Source: Sorex araneus
Taxonomy: Eukaryota > Chordata > Mammalia > Eulipotyphla > Soricidae
Reading direction: 5' to 3'
Assembly: GCF_027595985.1 (NCBI RefSeq)
Contig: NC_073305.1
Location: 164,747,184-164,811,183, forward strand
Length of the DNA stretch: 64,000 nucleotides
Shown in pieces: positions 43,932 to 55,310 of the stretch (positions are counted from its first letter, which is position 1; every line of letters begins with the position of its first letter). A model generated the notes under the pieces. It was given only the letters and a program-made list of their open reading frames with translations, searched no databases and was not told the DNA's origin. Both the position numbers and the translations under genes were made by a program.

Positions 43932-44644
43932 CTGATTTGAATCAAGAAAAAACTGCTCTTATTTAGAAACTACTAGAAGCAATGGCTCACATGAAAACTG
44001 CTAATCTGGAGTGTGACCCATAATACACACGACTGACATAGGCCTTAGTGTCCTCACAGGAAGATTGCAAGTGGTTTTGCTGAGCCGCCAAATCTTTTTC
44101 CAATTTTCCTGCTTCTCCTGTACCGACAGCGGTCAGAAAGCTGCTGGACTTCGCTTAGCATTAAAAGCCCAAAGGCACATCTGGGCTGGTGACTGTTGGT
44201 TTTCATTTTTATTAAAATTTAGTTTTGCTCAAGGTAATTTCTAGCCTCCATCTCATTTCCCTTAGGCTCCGAACTTCGCAGGACATTTCAGAACAGACAG
44301 AGCCATTGGCCAACTCTACATGCTCTTCCAAAGGCATTTAGGTGAACAAAAATCAGTGTGAAATTGTTACAGTAGAAGAAGCTGACTAAAGCTCTTCTCT
44401 GAACCTTATCAGAATTTCATGAAAACATTTCTAGCAGTGTCTGTTTTGATACAGATTTACAGCCGAACTAGGGGGAGCCCTCTTCAATACCTGGCTTCCC
44501 ATTCCATCTTGAAAAGCGCAAGCATGAAAATTGTTTTGGGAAAACGTTTCTTGCAGGCTTCAGCAAAGGCTGATTCTATCACAACGGCACTCCCAGGATT
44601 CAAGAGAAATGACGCCGTTGGTGAAAACACTTCCCGAACCTGAC
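43932..44644. other. NHSL1 intron, unique
   Basis: Nothing recognised on either strand. Confidence 0.4.
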
Positions 44645-44766
44645 TTTTGCTGGAGGATTACTCCTAGCTCTGTGCACAGGAAACACCCCTGGCAGGGCTT
44701 ATGGGACCATATGTGGTGCTGGGGACCGAACCCAGGTCGGCCACCAGCTACAGTTTCTCTCCCTCA
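44645..44766 (-). mobile_element. Family A SINE fragment
   Basis: Minus copy without the leader: 'ggaccatatgtggtgctggg' and 'accgaacccaggtcggcc'. Confidence 0.75.
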
Positions 44767-47100
44767 AGAATTGTTCTTTCAGTTTAAAGTCAAGGCATTG
44801 GAAAAAATGTTTTGCTTCAGACAGAACAAGATGTCAATGAACTTTCTCAAAGAGGTATCTATATATCTAGCAATAGTTCATCCATTCTCTTAGCTCTATT
44901 TCCTGTGCGTGCACATGCAGACACAGACACACAGACACACACACACACACTTATACACACACACCCACTGTGATGGCTAGATCATCCTCATTCCTAACAA
45001 CACATTCTTTTGCTTGTATTTGAATTTTCTACAAAGGAAATTGGATTCTCTTTCCATAACAAACTTCTGCCACACAAATACATTGTCTGTGAGATTTTTC
45101 CTCTGTCCCTAAACAGAATGAATTTTTCTGAATATAACTCAAGTGTCTAAGATGACACTGGTAAGAGATTGTCAGACATACATCAGTCTGGCAACTCAGA
45201 AGAACAGAACCATCACAGAATAAATCTTGCAATAGGATCTCTACAAATTGGAAAAGACTGCACAAGAGACGTCTAAACACAAACTGGTTTAGACCAACTA
45301 GACTATCCAGCATTCTTTCGTGTTGGAGACAGGAGCCTCGATGAAGAATCCTTTCGCTTCTATTTGCATTATACAAGGGGCCTTGAGGTTCTTCCTAAAC
45401 CCCGGAAGAGTCTTTGCGCCACATGGGGTCAGATGTCTATCTTCCACGTCCCATGAGAAGAGAGGTGCTGCTGTTATATGTGGCCGATCAGCTTGGTCCC
45501 TGGCACTGCAGGGTCCCTGCATCAGTGGGGCAGCTCTGGAGGCAACTAAGGTCTACCAGGGGCTCTAGGCAGCTCCTGGCAACACAGGGCCGGCCAGTAC
45601 TGCATCCTCCAGCGTTGTTGACTTCATGTTGCTGGGAGGGGCTCTTAGAAGCCCTGAATATGTCTTGGAAGTCTCCGCACCCCACATTAAAAAAATAAGG
45701 AGGGGAGGGGGTGGGGAAAAGAAAAATATCTACTATTAAGCATCAAATGCAAAGTTGTGACTTTAGAAAAGCAAAATTCTGAGCTGACAAATAGCCACAT
45801 TTTTCTTTTACTAACATTAATAAGGACTTTGTAGAAGTGAATACATGAAACAAATCACATAATCTCCTCCCCACCTCCACCCCAGGGATCGACCACATGC
45901 AAGGCAAGCACCTTACCACCTGTATCCTCTCTCCAGCGCCTGGGTTATTCTTAACACAGAAAGCATGCAAACTAATAATAGCTTCTTTTCCACTTAAGGA
46001 AATGTGAAATACGAGGACAAATAAATACGTGTAATTTATGATGAATATAAGTTACCGGCATCCAATTATAATACTAAACTGTGCCGTGTTTTTTCATGTT
46101 TGATCTCATTCTGATGGAAATGGCTATAATTCCTATAGTGCCCCAAACAGCAAAGGCATTTTCAGCCAGCAGCTGCTAAGCCACATTAAGCCATAAGTAA
46201 ATCAATTATTTCCACCTTTTTTTTTTTTGTGCAGTTGTGACACTGCTGTTGAATTTAACTTAGGATACATTTTCTTTGTCCATGAGGTACAGACATACAC
46301 ATTCACACATATGCTTAGATTGAAGGAAACTTTCCTTGATATTTTCAAACTATGTGCATAAAGAGTGCCTGGTTGAGATCAAATCTCAATCTCTAAATTA
46401 ACAGCTTTCTCTACTTCTCTGACGCACACACTGAAATACATTCTCAGGCACACTTGAAGGATGGTGCAAGTTTAAAATGGCACCAGAAGCAAAACCATCC
46501 AGGTTTGAAAGAAAGAAAAGCAAAGTTCGGGGGGGATGGAGAGAGGTAACACAGCCGCTTCCTTTGCCATGTGACATCAGTCCAGGCATGAAGAAGCACT
46601 ACTCTGCGTGTGTGTGTCCACGTGCAGTGACCAGTGACACACTTTCCTTTCAGCTGACGGATGGGTGTCAGGCTCAATAACCACCACAATGACACAGGAC
46701 ATTAGAGAGCCACTCCACCAAGGGACGCTAACCAGGGACAGCTCTGACTGGACAACTGACAGCAATCAGCTCTTTTGTAAAGTACTCCCTTCTCTGCAAG
46801 AAAATCTCTCAGGCAAGCAGGGCCCAGATAAAGTTATAAGCAAAGGTGACTGTTACACTGTGCTGCAATCTACTAAGAGAAATCACGCAGACGCGAGTCT
46901 CTGCATATATAAACTAGGCAATCCCTCCCGAGTCTCCATGGCAGAAAGCGGAAATGCTCTAGTGTGTCAAGACTCTGGATTTTGATGTCAGCCTCCTAAC
47001 CAGACTGAGCATTTCTGCCCACAGCCCATATCCTCCCTCTAAAAGTCTACTTGTTAATATCACAGCCAGAGGGGTCAACTGTGCACTGGACCCTGGTTTG
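44767..47100. other. NHSL1 intron, repeat-poor
   Basis: 2.3 kb with only a (CA)n at 44920-44965 and a SINE head fragment at 45880-45942. The minus-strand open frame 45029-45376 (115 codons, Cys- and Leu-rich) has no motif I recognise and no splice or coding support. Confidence 0.4.
45880..45942 (-). mobile_element. Family A SINE head fragment
   Basis: Minus remnant: 'accacatgcaaggcaagcac' and 'atcctctctccagcgcc'. Confidence 0.6.
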
Positions 47101-47559
47101 ATCCCTGGCACTACAGGACACATCAAGTACCACCAGATGCAGCTCTGATGGCCTGGGCCATCACCAAAGTAGCCATGTGGTACCCAGCACTGCAGTGTCT
47201 AGTACTGCTACATTTTTGGTTTTTTTCAGTGCCAGACCTTGGCACTAACCTGTCTGGTCCGTTGACTGAGAATCTCTGGGAGTGGCCCTGGGACCCCTGC
47301 GGCTGCTTAAGAACTCCCATCTCCCCAACACTAATAATATGTTGTAGATTCAGACACTTTTGCTTCTCCAGTAAGTTCTCCTTAATGCAGAAGCAAAAGT
47401 GTCTCCAAATAAGCATCTTTATACTATGTCTCCAAATAAGCATCTTTATACTATGTTATAAAGAGTATAAACTTTATACATTTACAAAGGGAATGTCTCC
47501 GAAGCAAACATCTTTTTTATAACCTAGAATACCCAACACAACCTATGAACTGCCCTACT
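47101..47559. other. NHSL1 intron with short tandem duplication
   Basis: A 34-bp direct duplication ('aagtgtctccaaataagcat' and on, twice) lies at about 47396-47455. A worn SINE trace may lie at 47075-47210. Confidence 0.5.
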
Positions 47560-47815
47560 GCTTCCTCTGACCTCATTTCCTTTTTATTTTAGTGCTCTCT
47601 TCCTTTAGCCTACTCAGTCATGCATGCCCCTACCTCAGGGCCTTTGCACTTGCTGCTTCCATGGATTTAAATCCACCCAAGAGAGCACCATTTTTCTTCA
47701 GGAGTTTACTTAAGAGTCCCTTTCTGGCTATACATACACTAGGCATACCTCAAAATTCAACTCCTCCCCAACGTTGTATATCCCCCTTCTCTTTTTGTTT
47801 GATATTTTTAGTACA
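47560..47815 (+). mobile_element. L2 LINE 3' region
   Basis: 'tacctcagggcctttgcact' and 'tgctgcttcc' at the left, then the pyrimidine-rich middle and 'ttaagagtccctttctggct', matches the L2 3' consensus order. Confidence 0.65.
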
Positions 47816-48112
47816 TACCACTAGAAAAAAAAATTTATAAAGAAAACAAGGCTTTTTTTTTTAATTTGCTTCTGATGGAAACATGAGTTCCGGGAGGTTT
47901 TTAATGATCACCGCATAACAGCTGTTGCAAAGTTTTAGTTAAAGATAGACTACTTATTCATTTTGCTACATGCCTTATCCTGTAGTCAGACTTTAATGAA
48001 ACCCCATCTTATCTGCCCAGTATCAGTTGTGTCTTATCAATAAGGAAATGCAATTAAAGCACTTTGACTTTGGACAAGTTCACTAGCGGGCAAATAGGCT
48101 TAGAACCAAGTG

Positions 48113-48300
48113 CTAGGGGGCAAAGAGGTAGTACAGGGGGTAGGGTGGTGCCTGCTTTGCATGTATCTGACCTGGTTCTATCTCTGGCACTACACACAGT
48201 TCCCTATGTACTACCAGGAGTGAACCCTGAGCATCAATGGAAGTGACCCAAACTCTCCCTGCACTCCCGCCCTCAAACAAACAAACAAACAAACAAAAAA
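48113..48300 (+). mobile_element. Family A SINE
   Basis: Plus copy: 'gcaaagaggtagtacagggg', 'taccaggagtgaaccctgag', ending in (CAAA)n at 48276-48300. Confidence 0.8.
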
Positions 48301-48469
48301 CAGCTAACACCAAAGTTTCTGCTGTTAAAACAGTGTAAAATAACAACAGGTGCGGGGGCGGTCGATATTGTGGCCACACGACCTCATATCTCTTCATTCT
48401 CAGCAATGAAAAAGAAATTATCAAATTCTTCCTTTCCAGCAGGTCTGACATTTTTTTTTGGGGGGGGCG

Positions 48470-48720
48470 AGGAACTCCAAACAATAATAGTGAGTTTTTT
48501 GTTGAAATATTGAATGTAATCAAAGTAAAGAGAAAGTAAAGTGAAATTTATCAGCTACACAGGCGGGGTGGTGGGTTAGGGGGGCAGGTTTACTGTGATT
48601 CTTGGTGGTGGAACATGTGCACTGGTGAAGGGATGGGTGTTTGAGCATTGTGTAACTGAGACTTAAGCCTGAAAGCTTTGTAACTTTCCACATGGTGATT
48701 CAATAAAAAACAAACAAACA
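48470..48720 (+). mobile_element. Family C: L1 3'UTR insertion
   Basis: 'taatagtgagttttttgttg', G-rich tract 48562-48592, 'gtgcactggtgaagggatgg', 'aactttccacatggtgattc' and AATAAA plus a (CAAA)n-type tail. Same 3' part as the 752-bp element at 49.6-50.4 kb. Confidence 0.78.
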
Positions 48721-49617
48721 AAAAAATAACAACCTGGAAGTATTTACAGTGAATTAGAGTAACTCCTAATATAAGGACTCTATAAGACCAAATAAAGACT
48801 CAAAAGATCAATATAGAGTCTTGGAAGCTGATTTTAAGGGAAGCAACATATCAGGTCCATCATGATTTTTATTTTGATCAAGGTCACGTGGGTTATGATC
48901 ATCAAAGTTATGACAAAACAATATTACTGGAGGATTACTGTACTAGCCTTACTGTACTATCTCTCCGGCCCCAAGTTCTAGGGGAAGAGCTAATGTTGAT
49001 TTTTAAACCGGGCTTTCAGAACAGTAAATGTAATTTGTAAACTTGTCATTTGGTCAGTGTCGTTCCTTAGTCCCTTATGCCTGGGCCTCAGACAGAATAG
49101 AGAGTCACAAAGGAAACTTAAAAATGCAGGATTCCCCGAGCCCAGTTGCACGATGCGAGTGAGTAACTGCCTCGCCAGCAGCGGCTGAGTGGATTCTGGA
49201 TAGTGCACTTCTGAGACAGGATTTCTGAGACAAAAGGGTGGGTCGAGACATCAGACAAGTCCCCAGCAGATGGGCAGCAGAGTCTGAAATATGGTCTCTT
49301 TGGCTGATGGCCAAGTTACCAAAACATGGGCTCGGCTGTGAAACCCAAGAGTTACCCAGGTTTCCTTTGTTGAGTTTGCCTCCTTTCAAAAATTAGAAAA
49401 CCTAATTAAAGCCAGAACTAAACATAGCATTCCTCTAGCAATTACTACATAAAAATAGATGGAGAACAGATGAGACGCCATAGAATACGAGTTAAGAAGA
49501 CACCAACGTATATCCCATTCTTTTCTGTAGGACATTTACAAAGAGGAGTTTTCTGCCCAGAAATCTCATAGTTTGACTTTTGGTTTTCTAAATTCCCAGC
49601 AGATTCATGAGATTTCA
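48721..49617. other. NHSL1 intron, unique
   Basis: A SINE head remnant ('ctgtactatctctccggccc') ends at about 48972. The remaining sequence is unassigned. Confidence 0.45.
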
Positions 49618-49632
49618 AAACTTCCGCAGTCT

Positions 49633-50384
49633 GAATCAACAGAGAAGTGGCCAGGCATTCTGGTGAGCAACACGGCCCGGAAAATGCTCCAGACCCGAAT
49701 TGGGGCCAACAACTCCGGGGAGCCGGAAGGAGGAGGTGCAGCCACAACACCTTCTCCAGATGGAGCCCTGGCGACACTGAGCAGCAACTAACATGGCTCC
49801 AGGATTCGGGACTGGGACACATCCGAGCCGAGGAGGGGCACTGGAATGGGGCGGCACCAGCCCAAACTCCAAGAGGTCCTGGCCGCCGGAAGTCACGCCC
49901 TCGACCCACCCTCGGCGCCATCTTGCCACAATCAACAGAGAAGCGGCCAGGCAGTCTTGTGAGCAATGCGGCCCGGAAAATGCAACTAACACGGCTCCGG
50001 GATTCGGGACTGGGACACATCCGAACAGCGCGACCTTTTCTAAAACCTGAAAACATACAATCTTTTAATGGAAAACTAATTATCAAATGCTTCCTTAATA
50101 GGGTTATCTTGTTTGGGGGTATAACTCCCACAACAATAGTGAGTTTTGTGTTGAAATATGGAACGTAATCAAGGTGAAGAGAAAATGAAGTGAAATTCAT
50201 CAGTTATACAGTTGGGGTGGGGGGCGGGGGGTATACCGGGGATTTTGGTGGTAGAATATGGGCACTGGTGAAGGGATGGTGTTTGAATACGGTATAACTG
50301 AGACATAAACCTGAGAACTTTGTAACTTTCCACATGGTGATAAAATAAAATTAAAAAAAAAATGTCCAATGATGGAAAAAAAAT
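49633..50384 (+). mobile_element. Family C full copy: L1-5'UTR-like fused to L1 3'UTR
   Basis: 752-bp insertion with a perfect 15-bp target duplication ('aaacttccgcagtct' at 49618-49632 and 50385-50399). The first 400 bp are GC-rich and hold an internal duplication (49636-49690 versus 49930-49985, and 49793-49830 versus 49986-50025), with a YY1-type 'gccatcttg' at about 49918. The last 330 bp are the L1 3'UTR. ORF1 and ORF2 are absent, so it is non-autonomous. Confidence 0.8.
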
Positions 50385-50607
50385 AAACTTCCGCAGTCTT
50401 TGGTGATGTTGCTTCTTTCCTCTATATGGAAACACAAAATATGCTCACTTGGTTCTGTTCTTCCCTTATTCCGTTTTCTCCCAGGAACCAGCCACAACAA
50501 CTAGAGGTGGTGGAAATGGTCCACTTCGAGGCACACATCACAGCCCAACTGGCAACTCCAGGATGCCTGGGCAGCTGGGCAGTGGGGTAAGCAGTAACAT
50601 AGGACTG

Positions 50608-50843
50608 TAGCACTGTCATCCCTTTGTTTGTGATTTTTCTCTAGCGAGCACCAGTAACATCTCCATTGTGAGATTTGTTGTTACTGTTTTTGGCATTTCA
50701 AATATGCCCCGGGTAGCTTGCCAGGCTCTGCTGTGCGGGTGGGATACTCTTGGTAACTTGCCGGATTCTCCAAGAGGGACAGAGGAATCAAACCTGGGTT
50801 GGCCGCGTGCAAGGCAAACACCCTACCCACTGTGCTATTGCTA
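50608..50843 (-). mobile_element. Family B SINE (RTE-tailed), full length
   Basis: Minus copy with the tail complement 'gtagcactgtcatccc', the 'ctgtttttggcattt' box, two 'gtagcttgcc/gtaacttgcc' boxes and a complete head ('cctacccactgtgctattgc'). Confidence 0.9.
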
Positions 50844-51109
50844 ACATACCCAGATTAAACGATCCAAATTACTCCCTTTCTACTCAGTGCATTAACCTAG
50901 CCTCTCTATCAAGGACTTTAAACTTTCTTAACACATTAGAATAAAATAGCTTGAACTGCATAATACTGATATTAAATAATCTTTTCCTCAGGATAGAAAA
51001 AAAGAGCATAAGGGTTTCATTCAGATTTCTTTTTTAAAATTATCCTTTGATGACAGTTTGTGATCTATATATATAGTTCATGATCTAAACATAGTTTGTT
51101 TTATAACAT
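50844..51109. other. NHSL1 intron, AT-rich unique
   Basis: No feature beyond a short (TA)n at 51066-51076. Confidence 0.5.
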
Positions 51110-51745
51110 AAATATCTACGAGACCGACGCAGAGTCTCTTGCCCCACGTCTGGCTGTCTTCACCGGGGCCCCTGGAGGGGGCGGGTTTAGTTACCTTCCC
51201 CACCCCGAGCAGCACCCCTGCAGCCGAAGACCTCTGGAACCCAGCCATAGCCAGGCTCACAGCTCTTCTCCACGTGCTCGGATGAGCCTCACACATGAAG
51301 GAACCAGCAGAGGAACCCAGGTATGTGGGACCCGGAGCTGAGATCTCCAAGCCTGCTCAGATCAGGACTGGGCCTCCTCCACCCAGACCCCCCATTTCCC
51401 AGTAGCTAGGTGGTCACACCCACCAACTGCCCCCGGCACCGTGTAATCTCATCAACAGCCAAGATTCAGAGACTGTCTAGTTCTCCCTCTTGGAGAACCT
51501 GGCAAGCTACTGAGAGTATCCTGCCCACAAGGCAGAGCCCGGCAAGCTCCCTGTGGCGTAATTGATATGCCAAAAACAGTAACAATGATGGGTCTCATTC
51601 CCCTGACCCTAAAAGAGCCTCCAATGTGGACCATTTGGAAAAACGAGTAAGGAGAGACTGCTAAAATCTCAGGACTAGGACGAATGCAGATGTTACTCGT
51701 GCCCACTCGAGCAAACTGATGAACAATGGGATGACAGTGATACAG
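51110..51745 (+). mobile_element. Family D element (RTE-tailed, ~650 bp), copy 2
   Basis: Plus copy: 'gagtctcttgccc' start, GC-rich 5' part, 'cctctngaacccagccata'-type block, 'gttctccctcttggagaacc', 'gatatgccaaaaacagtaac', the ~125-bp middle, then 'cactcgagcaaactgatgaa' and a (CAGTGATA)n tail. Collinear over its full length with the inverted copy at 6.69-7.38 kb. Confidence 0.78.
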
Positions 51746-51792
51746 TGATCTAAGAGCTCACTACCTAAGCAGTAATATATCACCAATAAATG

Positions 51793-51973
51793 TTTTTTTT
51801 TTTTTTTTTTTGCTTTTTGGGTCACACCCAGAGATGCTCAGGGGTTACTCCTGGCACTGCACTCAGGAATTACTCTTGGCAGTGCTCAGGGGACCATACG
51901 GATGCTGGAGATTGAACTTGGGTCGGCCTCATGCAAGTCAAATGCTCTCGCTGCTGTACTATAGCTCCAGGCC
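51793..51973 (-). mobile_element. Family A SINE
   Basis: Minus copy with an 18-T leader: 'gggtcacacccagagatgct' and 'gcactcaggaattactcttg'. Confidence 0.9.
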
Positions 51974-52474
51974 CTATAACTGCTTTTACCATTGTGGTCA
52001 TCCCTGTTTTGCCCAAGTAACCATTGCCCAGCTCTTCGTGCTAATGTCCCTTAACATTTTGCAATGTGTGCATATAAACGTGTCTAAACTACATGTTTAA
52101 ATTTGCTATGAATTTATAAAAGTGGTACCTGATTTCAGTATTATTTACTTAGTATTTTAAGACACATCCGTGTTGTTATGTAAACCAGTAATTTGTTCAT
52201 TTCATGGGGGTTCACATTCCATTCAAAGACCATTTATTTATCTACTCTTTTATTGATGGGTAATTGGGTTGCAAAAGATGTGCTTTATAATCTCTCATGA
52301 TTCAAAATTCCCCTTAGGGAGTGGTTTGGAAAAAAAGGCTATAGTTAAGGCTCAATTAACTGTGTTATTGTTGGAAGAAAACAGGGGTTCTGGAGTCAGT
52401 GATGGATTTAAATTCCAGTTCCCACTTGGGGTTGATGCAAACGCTCGCTATCTTGATTGTCAAAATAAAAAATG
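51974..52474. other. NHSL1 intron, unique
   Basis: AT-rich. No exon or repeat placed. Confidence 0.45.
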
Positions 52475-52706
52475 ACAGCACAGCGCATAGGGTGTTTGCC
52501 TTGCATGCCGCCAACCTGAGTTCAAGTCCTGTCCCTCTTGGAGAGCCTGGCAAGCTACTGAGAGTATCTCTCACACACGGCAGAGCCTGGCAAGCTACTA
52601 GTGGTGCATTTGGTATGCCAAAAACAGTAAAAACAAGTCTCACAATGCATGCTGGGGCAAATCTATGAGCAACAGGATGACAGTGATACAGTGATATAGT
52701 GATACA
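52475..52706 (+). mobile_element. Family B SINE (RTE-tailed)
   Basis: Plus copy: box A 'agcacagcgcatagggtg', body with both 'ggcaagctact' boxes, then a degraded RTE end and a long tail (GACAGTGATACAGTGATATAG). Confidence 0.9.
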
Positions 52707-53189
52707 TATGTATTAACATATGTATACATATGCTGAAACATTATATAGTTGAAATGTGTTTGTGGTTTGTTTTATGGCAATTATAATTCCATAATATTGT
52801 GTTTAAGGAGAGAAGGAACTCAGTTTCAGTATTTAAAAGCTACATGATTTTTTAAACATTGAAATAGTATTGCTTTACAACACTGTATATTTCACGCACA
52901 CACCATTATTAAATCAACATCTGAAAAACAAAAAGGAATAAGGACCTTTTGGTTATTTTTAGAATATGAAATCTAAAACTAACAGCACCTGCCTCCACCT
53001 CTACCCTGACCCATTTGTACTGAGATCATATGGTTTACAACAGCACCCTCATTATTGTTTTATACCTGAAATATAATTTCATCACCCTCACTACCAGAGA
53101 ATCAATAACTCTCTGCTACTATTCCTTGGTCCTTCCTCCCCCATATGAACTTTCTTCAAGAAAGAGAAGAGAGAAAAGAAGAAGAAGAT
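52707..53189. other. NHSL1 intron, unique
   Basis: 52860-52930 ('ctttacaacactgtatattt') may be an old antisense L1 3' end. Otherwise nothing. Confidence 0.4.
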
Positions 53190-53350
53190 AGGGATCAGAA
53201 AATAGTACATACGTTAAGGTGCTTGCCTTGCATGCTACCAACCCTGGTTTGATCCAGCCACCTAACATGGTCCCTTGAACACCAGCAGTTGCGATCCCTG
53301 AGCACAAAGCCAGGAGTAAGCCCTGAATATGACCAGGTGCGGCCCAAACC
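53190..53350 (+). mobile_element. Family A SINE
   Basis: Plus copy: 'gtgcttgccttgcatgctac' and 'aaagccaggagtaagccctg'. Confidence 0.82.
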
Positions 53351-54002
53351 CATCCCCTTTCTCCACCCCCAAAAGGGGGAGGAACGAAATCTTTTTTTAC
53401 CCAAGGTGAAAAGGACAATCACGTAACAAGGCAGAGGACTCAGTGAAAATCCCAGGGGCCAGGAGCATTCAGAAGCTTTGCCATCTGAAGTAATAGAGTC
53501 TCCGACATATGATGTTCCTTCTATGTGATGTGGACACAAATATGGGCTCTCTGGCATCGTGCTGGCATGGATCATCTATTCACACAGAACTCTCCATGTA
53601 TCTGGTGCTAGAGTCCAGGCTGGGAATACAGAGATCAACAAGACGGGGATGGGTCCTCTGTTCTGGAAGGGAAAGCAGATGACGAGAGGACAGAATAGGG
53701 TGTGGGTACTAAGAACAACTGGGACAAGATTCTTGAGAAATCCTCATGGCTCTGAGCGCACAAAGATCTAAAGGACAGAGCCGGGTCCCCTCCTCCTCTT
53801 CCCCTGCCCTGTGCAACAGGGAGGCACAGACAGCAGGACAGTGAAAGAGTGAAAGCTCGGGTCAGCATTTGCTCCTGTCTAGACCCTGTGTCACATCCTC
53901 TCACACCCAGAGCGCCGGGAAGAAATGACTATAACAAGAAGTCACCACGTCTGTCCAGACTGTCACAACCTTATGCCAGAGGTTGGGTCTCTTTCTATGT
54001 TT
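53351..54002. other. NHSL1 intron, unique
   Basis: 53590-53700 ('ctgggaatacagagatcaac' and on) has the texture of an ancient LINE fragment. No gene. Confidence 0.4.
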
Positions 54003-54144
54003 TAAGGGGCCATACCCAGCGGTGCTCAAGATTTCCTCCTGGCTCTGTGTTCAGGGATCACTCCTGGTGGGCTAAGGGGTGTGGGGGATCTAGCCAGGGT
54101 CGGTGGTGTGGAAGTCAAATGTCTGACCCACTGTCCCCAGCCTG
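54003..54144 (-). mobile_element. Family A SINE
   Basis: Minus copy: 'gccatacccagcggtgctca' and 'gttcagggatcactcctggt'. Confidence 0.82.
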
Positions 54145-54369
54145 GGTCTGTTTACTGAAACCAAGTAACAAGTAGATGGTTTTGGGGGGCGAATAAAATG
54201 ACCATGGGTGAATGAATAGCAGAGAAGTAAAAGGTGAAATGGGAAATGACCACAGTACACAGCAGACCTAACAAGAAGGCATTTGGGTGCTTTAGCAATC
54301 ACCCCATTTTACTTATCCAGCACGGTGCAACTGCAAAGAAATGAATAATAGCATGAGAAGCCCCACTTC

Positions 54370-54538
54370 TGGTTGGTTGGTTGGTTTGGGGCCATACCCA
54401 GTGGGGCTCAGGACTACTACTGGCTCTGGGCTCAGAGATCACGTCTAGAGGGGCCCAGGGGATATTTGGGAGACTAAGGGTCACACCAGGATTGGCTGAG
54501 TGCAAGCCAAGTTACCCTACCCACTGTACAATTGCTCA
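54370..54538 (-). mobile_element. Family A SINE
   Basis: Minus copy with a (GGTT)n leader: 'gccatacccagtggggctca' and 'gattggctgagtgcaagcca'. Confidence 0.82.
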
Positions 54539-54982
54539 CTTCTGTGCCTTCCCAGATAAGTTTTACCTGTGTGATCTTAGGAAAAAAAACCGTCTGATAG
54601 AAATTCTGAGTCTCAAACTCTGGATCATTAGAATGAAACCAATAATTACTAAAATGCCTGCGTTGTAAAAGTCTTTTTTTTAAAAAAAAAGATGTATTCT
54701 AAAGAGCTCTATTATTATAAATCCAAATACTAGTATACTAAAAGTGCTATCTGTGATTCTTCACACGGATAATCTGTGCACAGTGATCAGAATTTTTTTA
54801 GCAGTTGTTGAAACCTCTCAAATTCATTGCTTTCAGCAGGAAACTCTACGTGGGTAGAATAAGAGACTTGGCATGATTGGGAAAATGGCCAAATTTTCAT
54901 AAAGACAAACACGGTCTATTGAATCATGTCCTTTGAAGTCTGGTTTGGAAAACCATGCAATTTAATGATACGAATCATCATC
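54539..54982. other. NHSL1 intron, AT-rich unique
   Basis: No feature recognised. Confidence 0.45.
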
Positions 54983-55310
54983 ATTTGAACATAGAGTACA
55001 TGCCGGGCGCCATATAAAGGATTTTCACACATAGTAATTCACGGCAACCCTCACAGCCACCCTCCAAAGTAGGTAAGGTAACTGTGTAATTTATTTTCAA
55101 AACCAGAATGCCTTTGAAAGCGAAAGGGGCGCTATTAATAATTACCCAGAAGAACAGCTGTAAACCAGGCCAGCCTTGTGCAAACCAGAACATGTGGCTG
55201 ATAACACTTCCCCATGGAGGAAACAGAAGCTCCCAGAGGGAAGCAATTTATCCAAGGCCACTCAGCTTTCACAGGTGGAGAAACGGACCCAAAGCAGAGC
55301 TCCCCGGAAT
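54983..55310 (+). mobile_element. MIR SINE, interrupted
   Basis: Two collinear MIR parts: 'gtaattcacggcaaccctca' with 'aaagtaggtaaggtaact' (54983-55090), and 'catggaggaaacagaagctc' with 'atccaaggccactcagcttt' (55212-55310), separated by about 120 bp of other DNA. Ancient. Confidence 0.7.

Noticed and set aside
49445-50200. 251-codon minus-strand open frame
   Set aside because: It runs antisense through the 752-bp L1-derived element and its target duplication; no protein family is visible.
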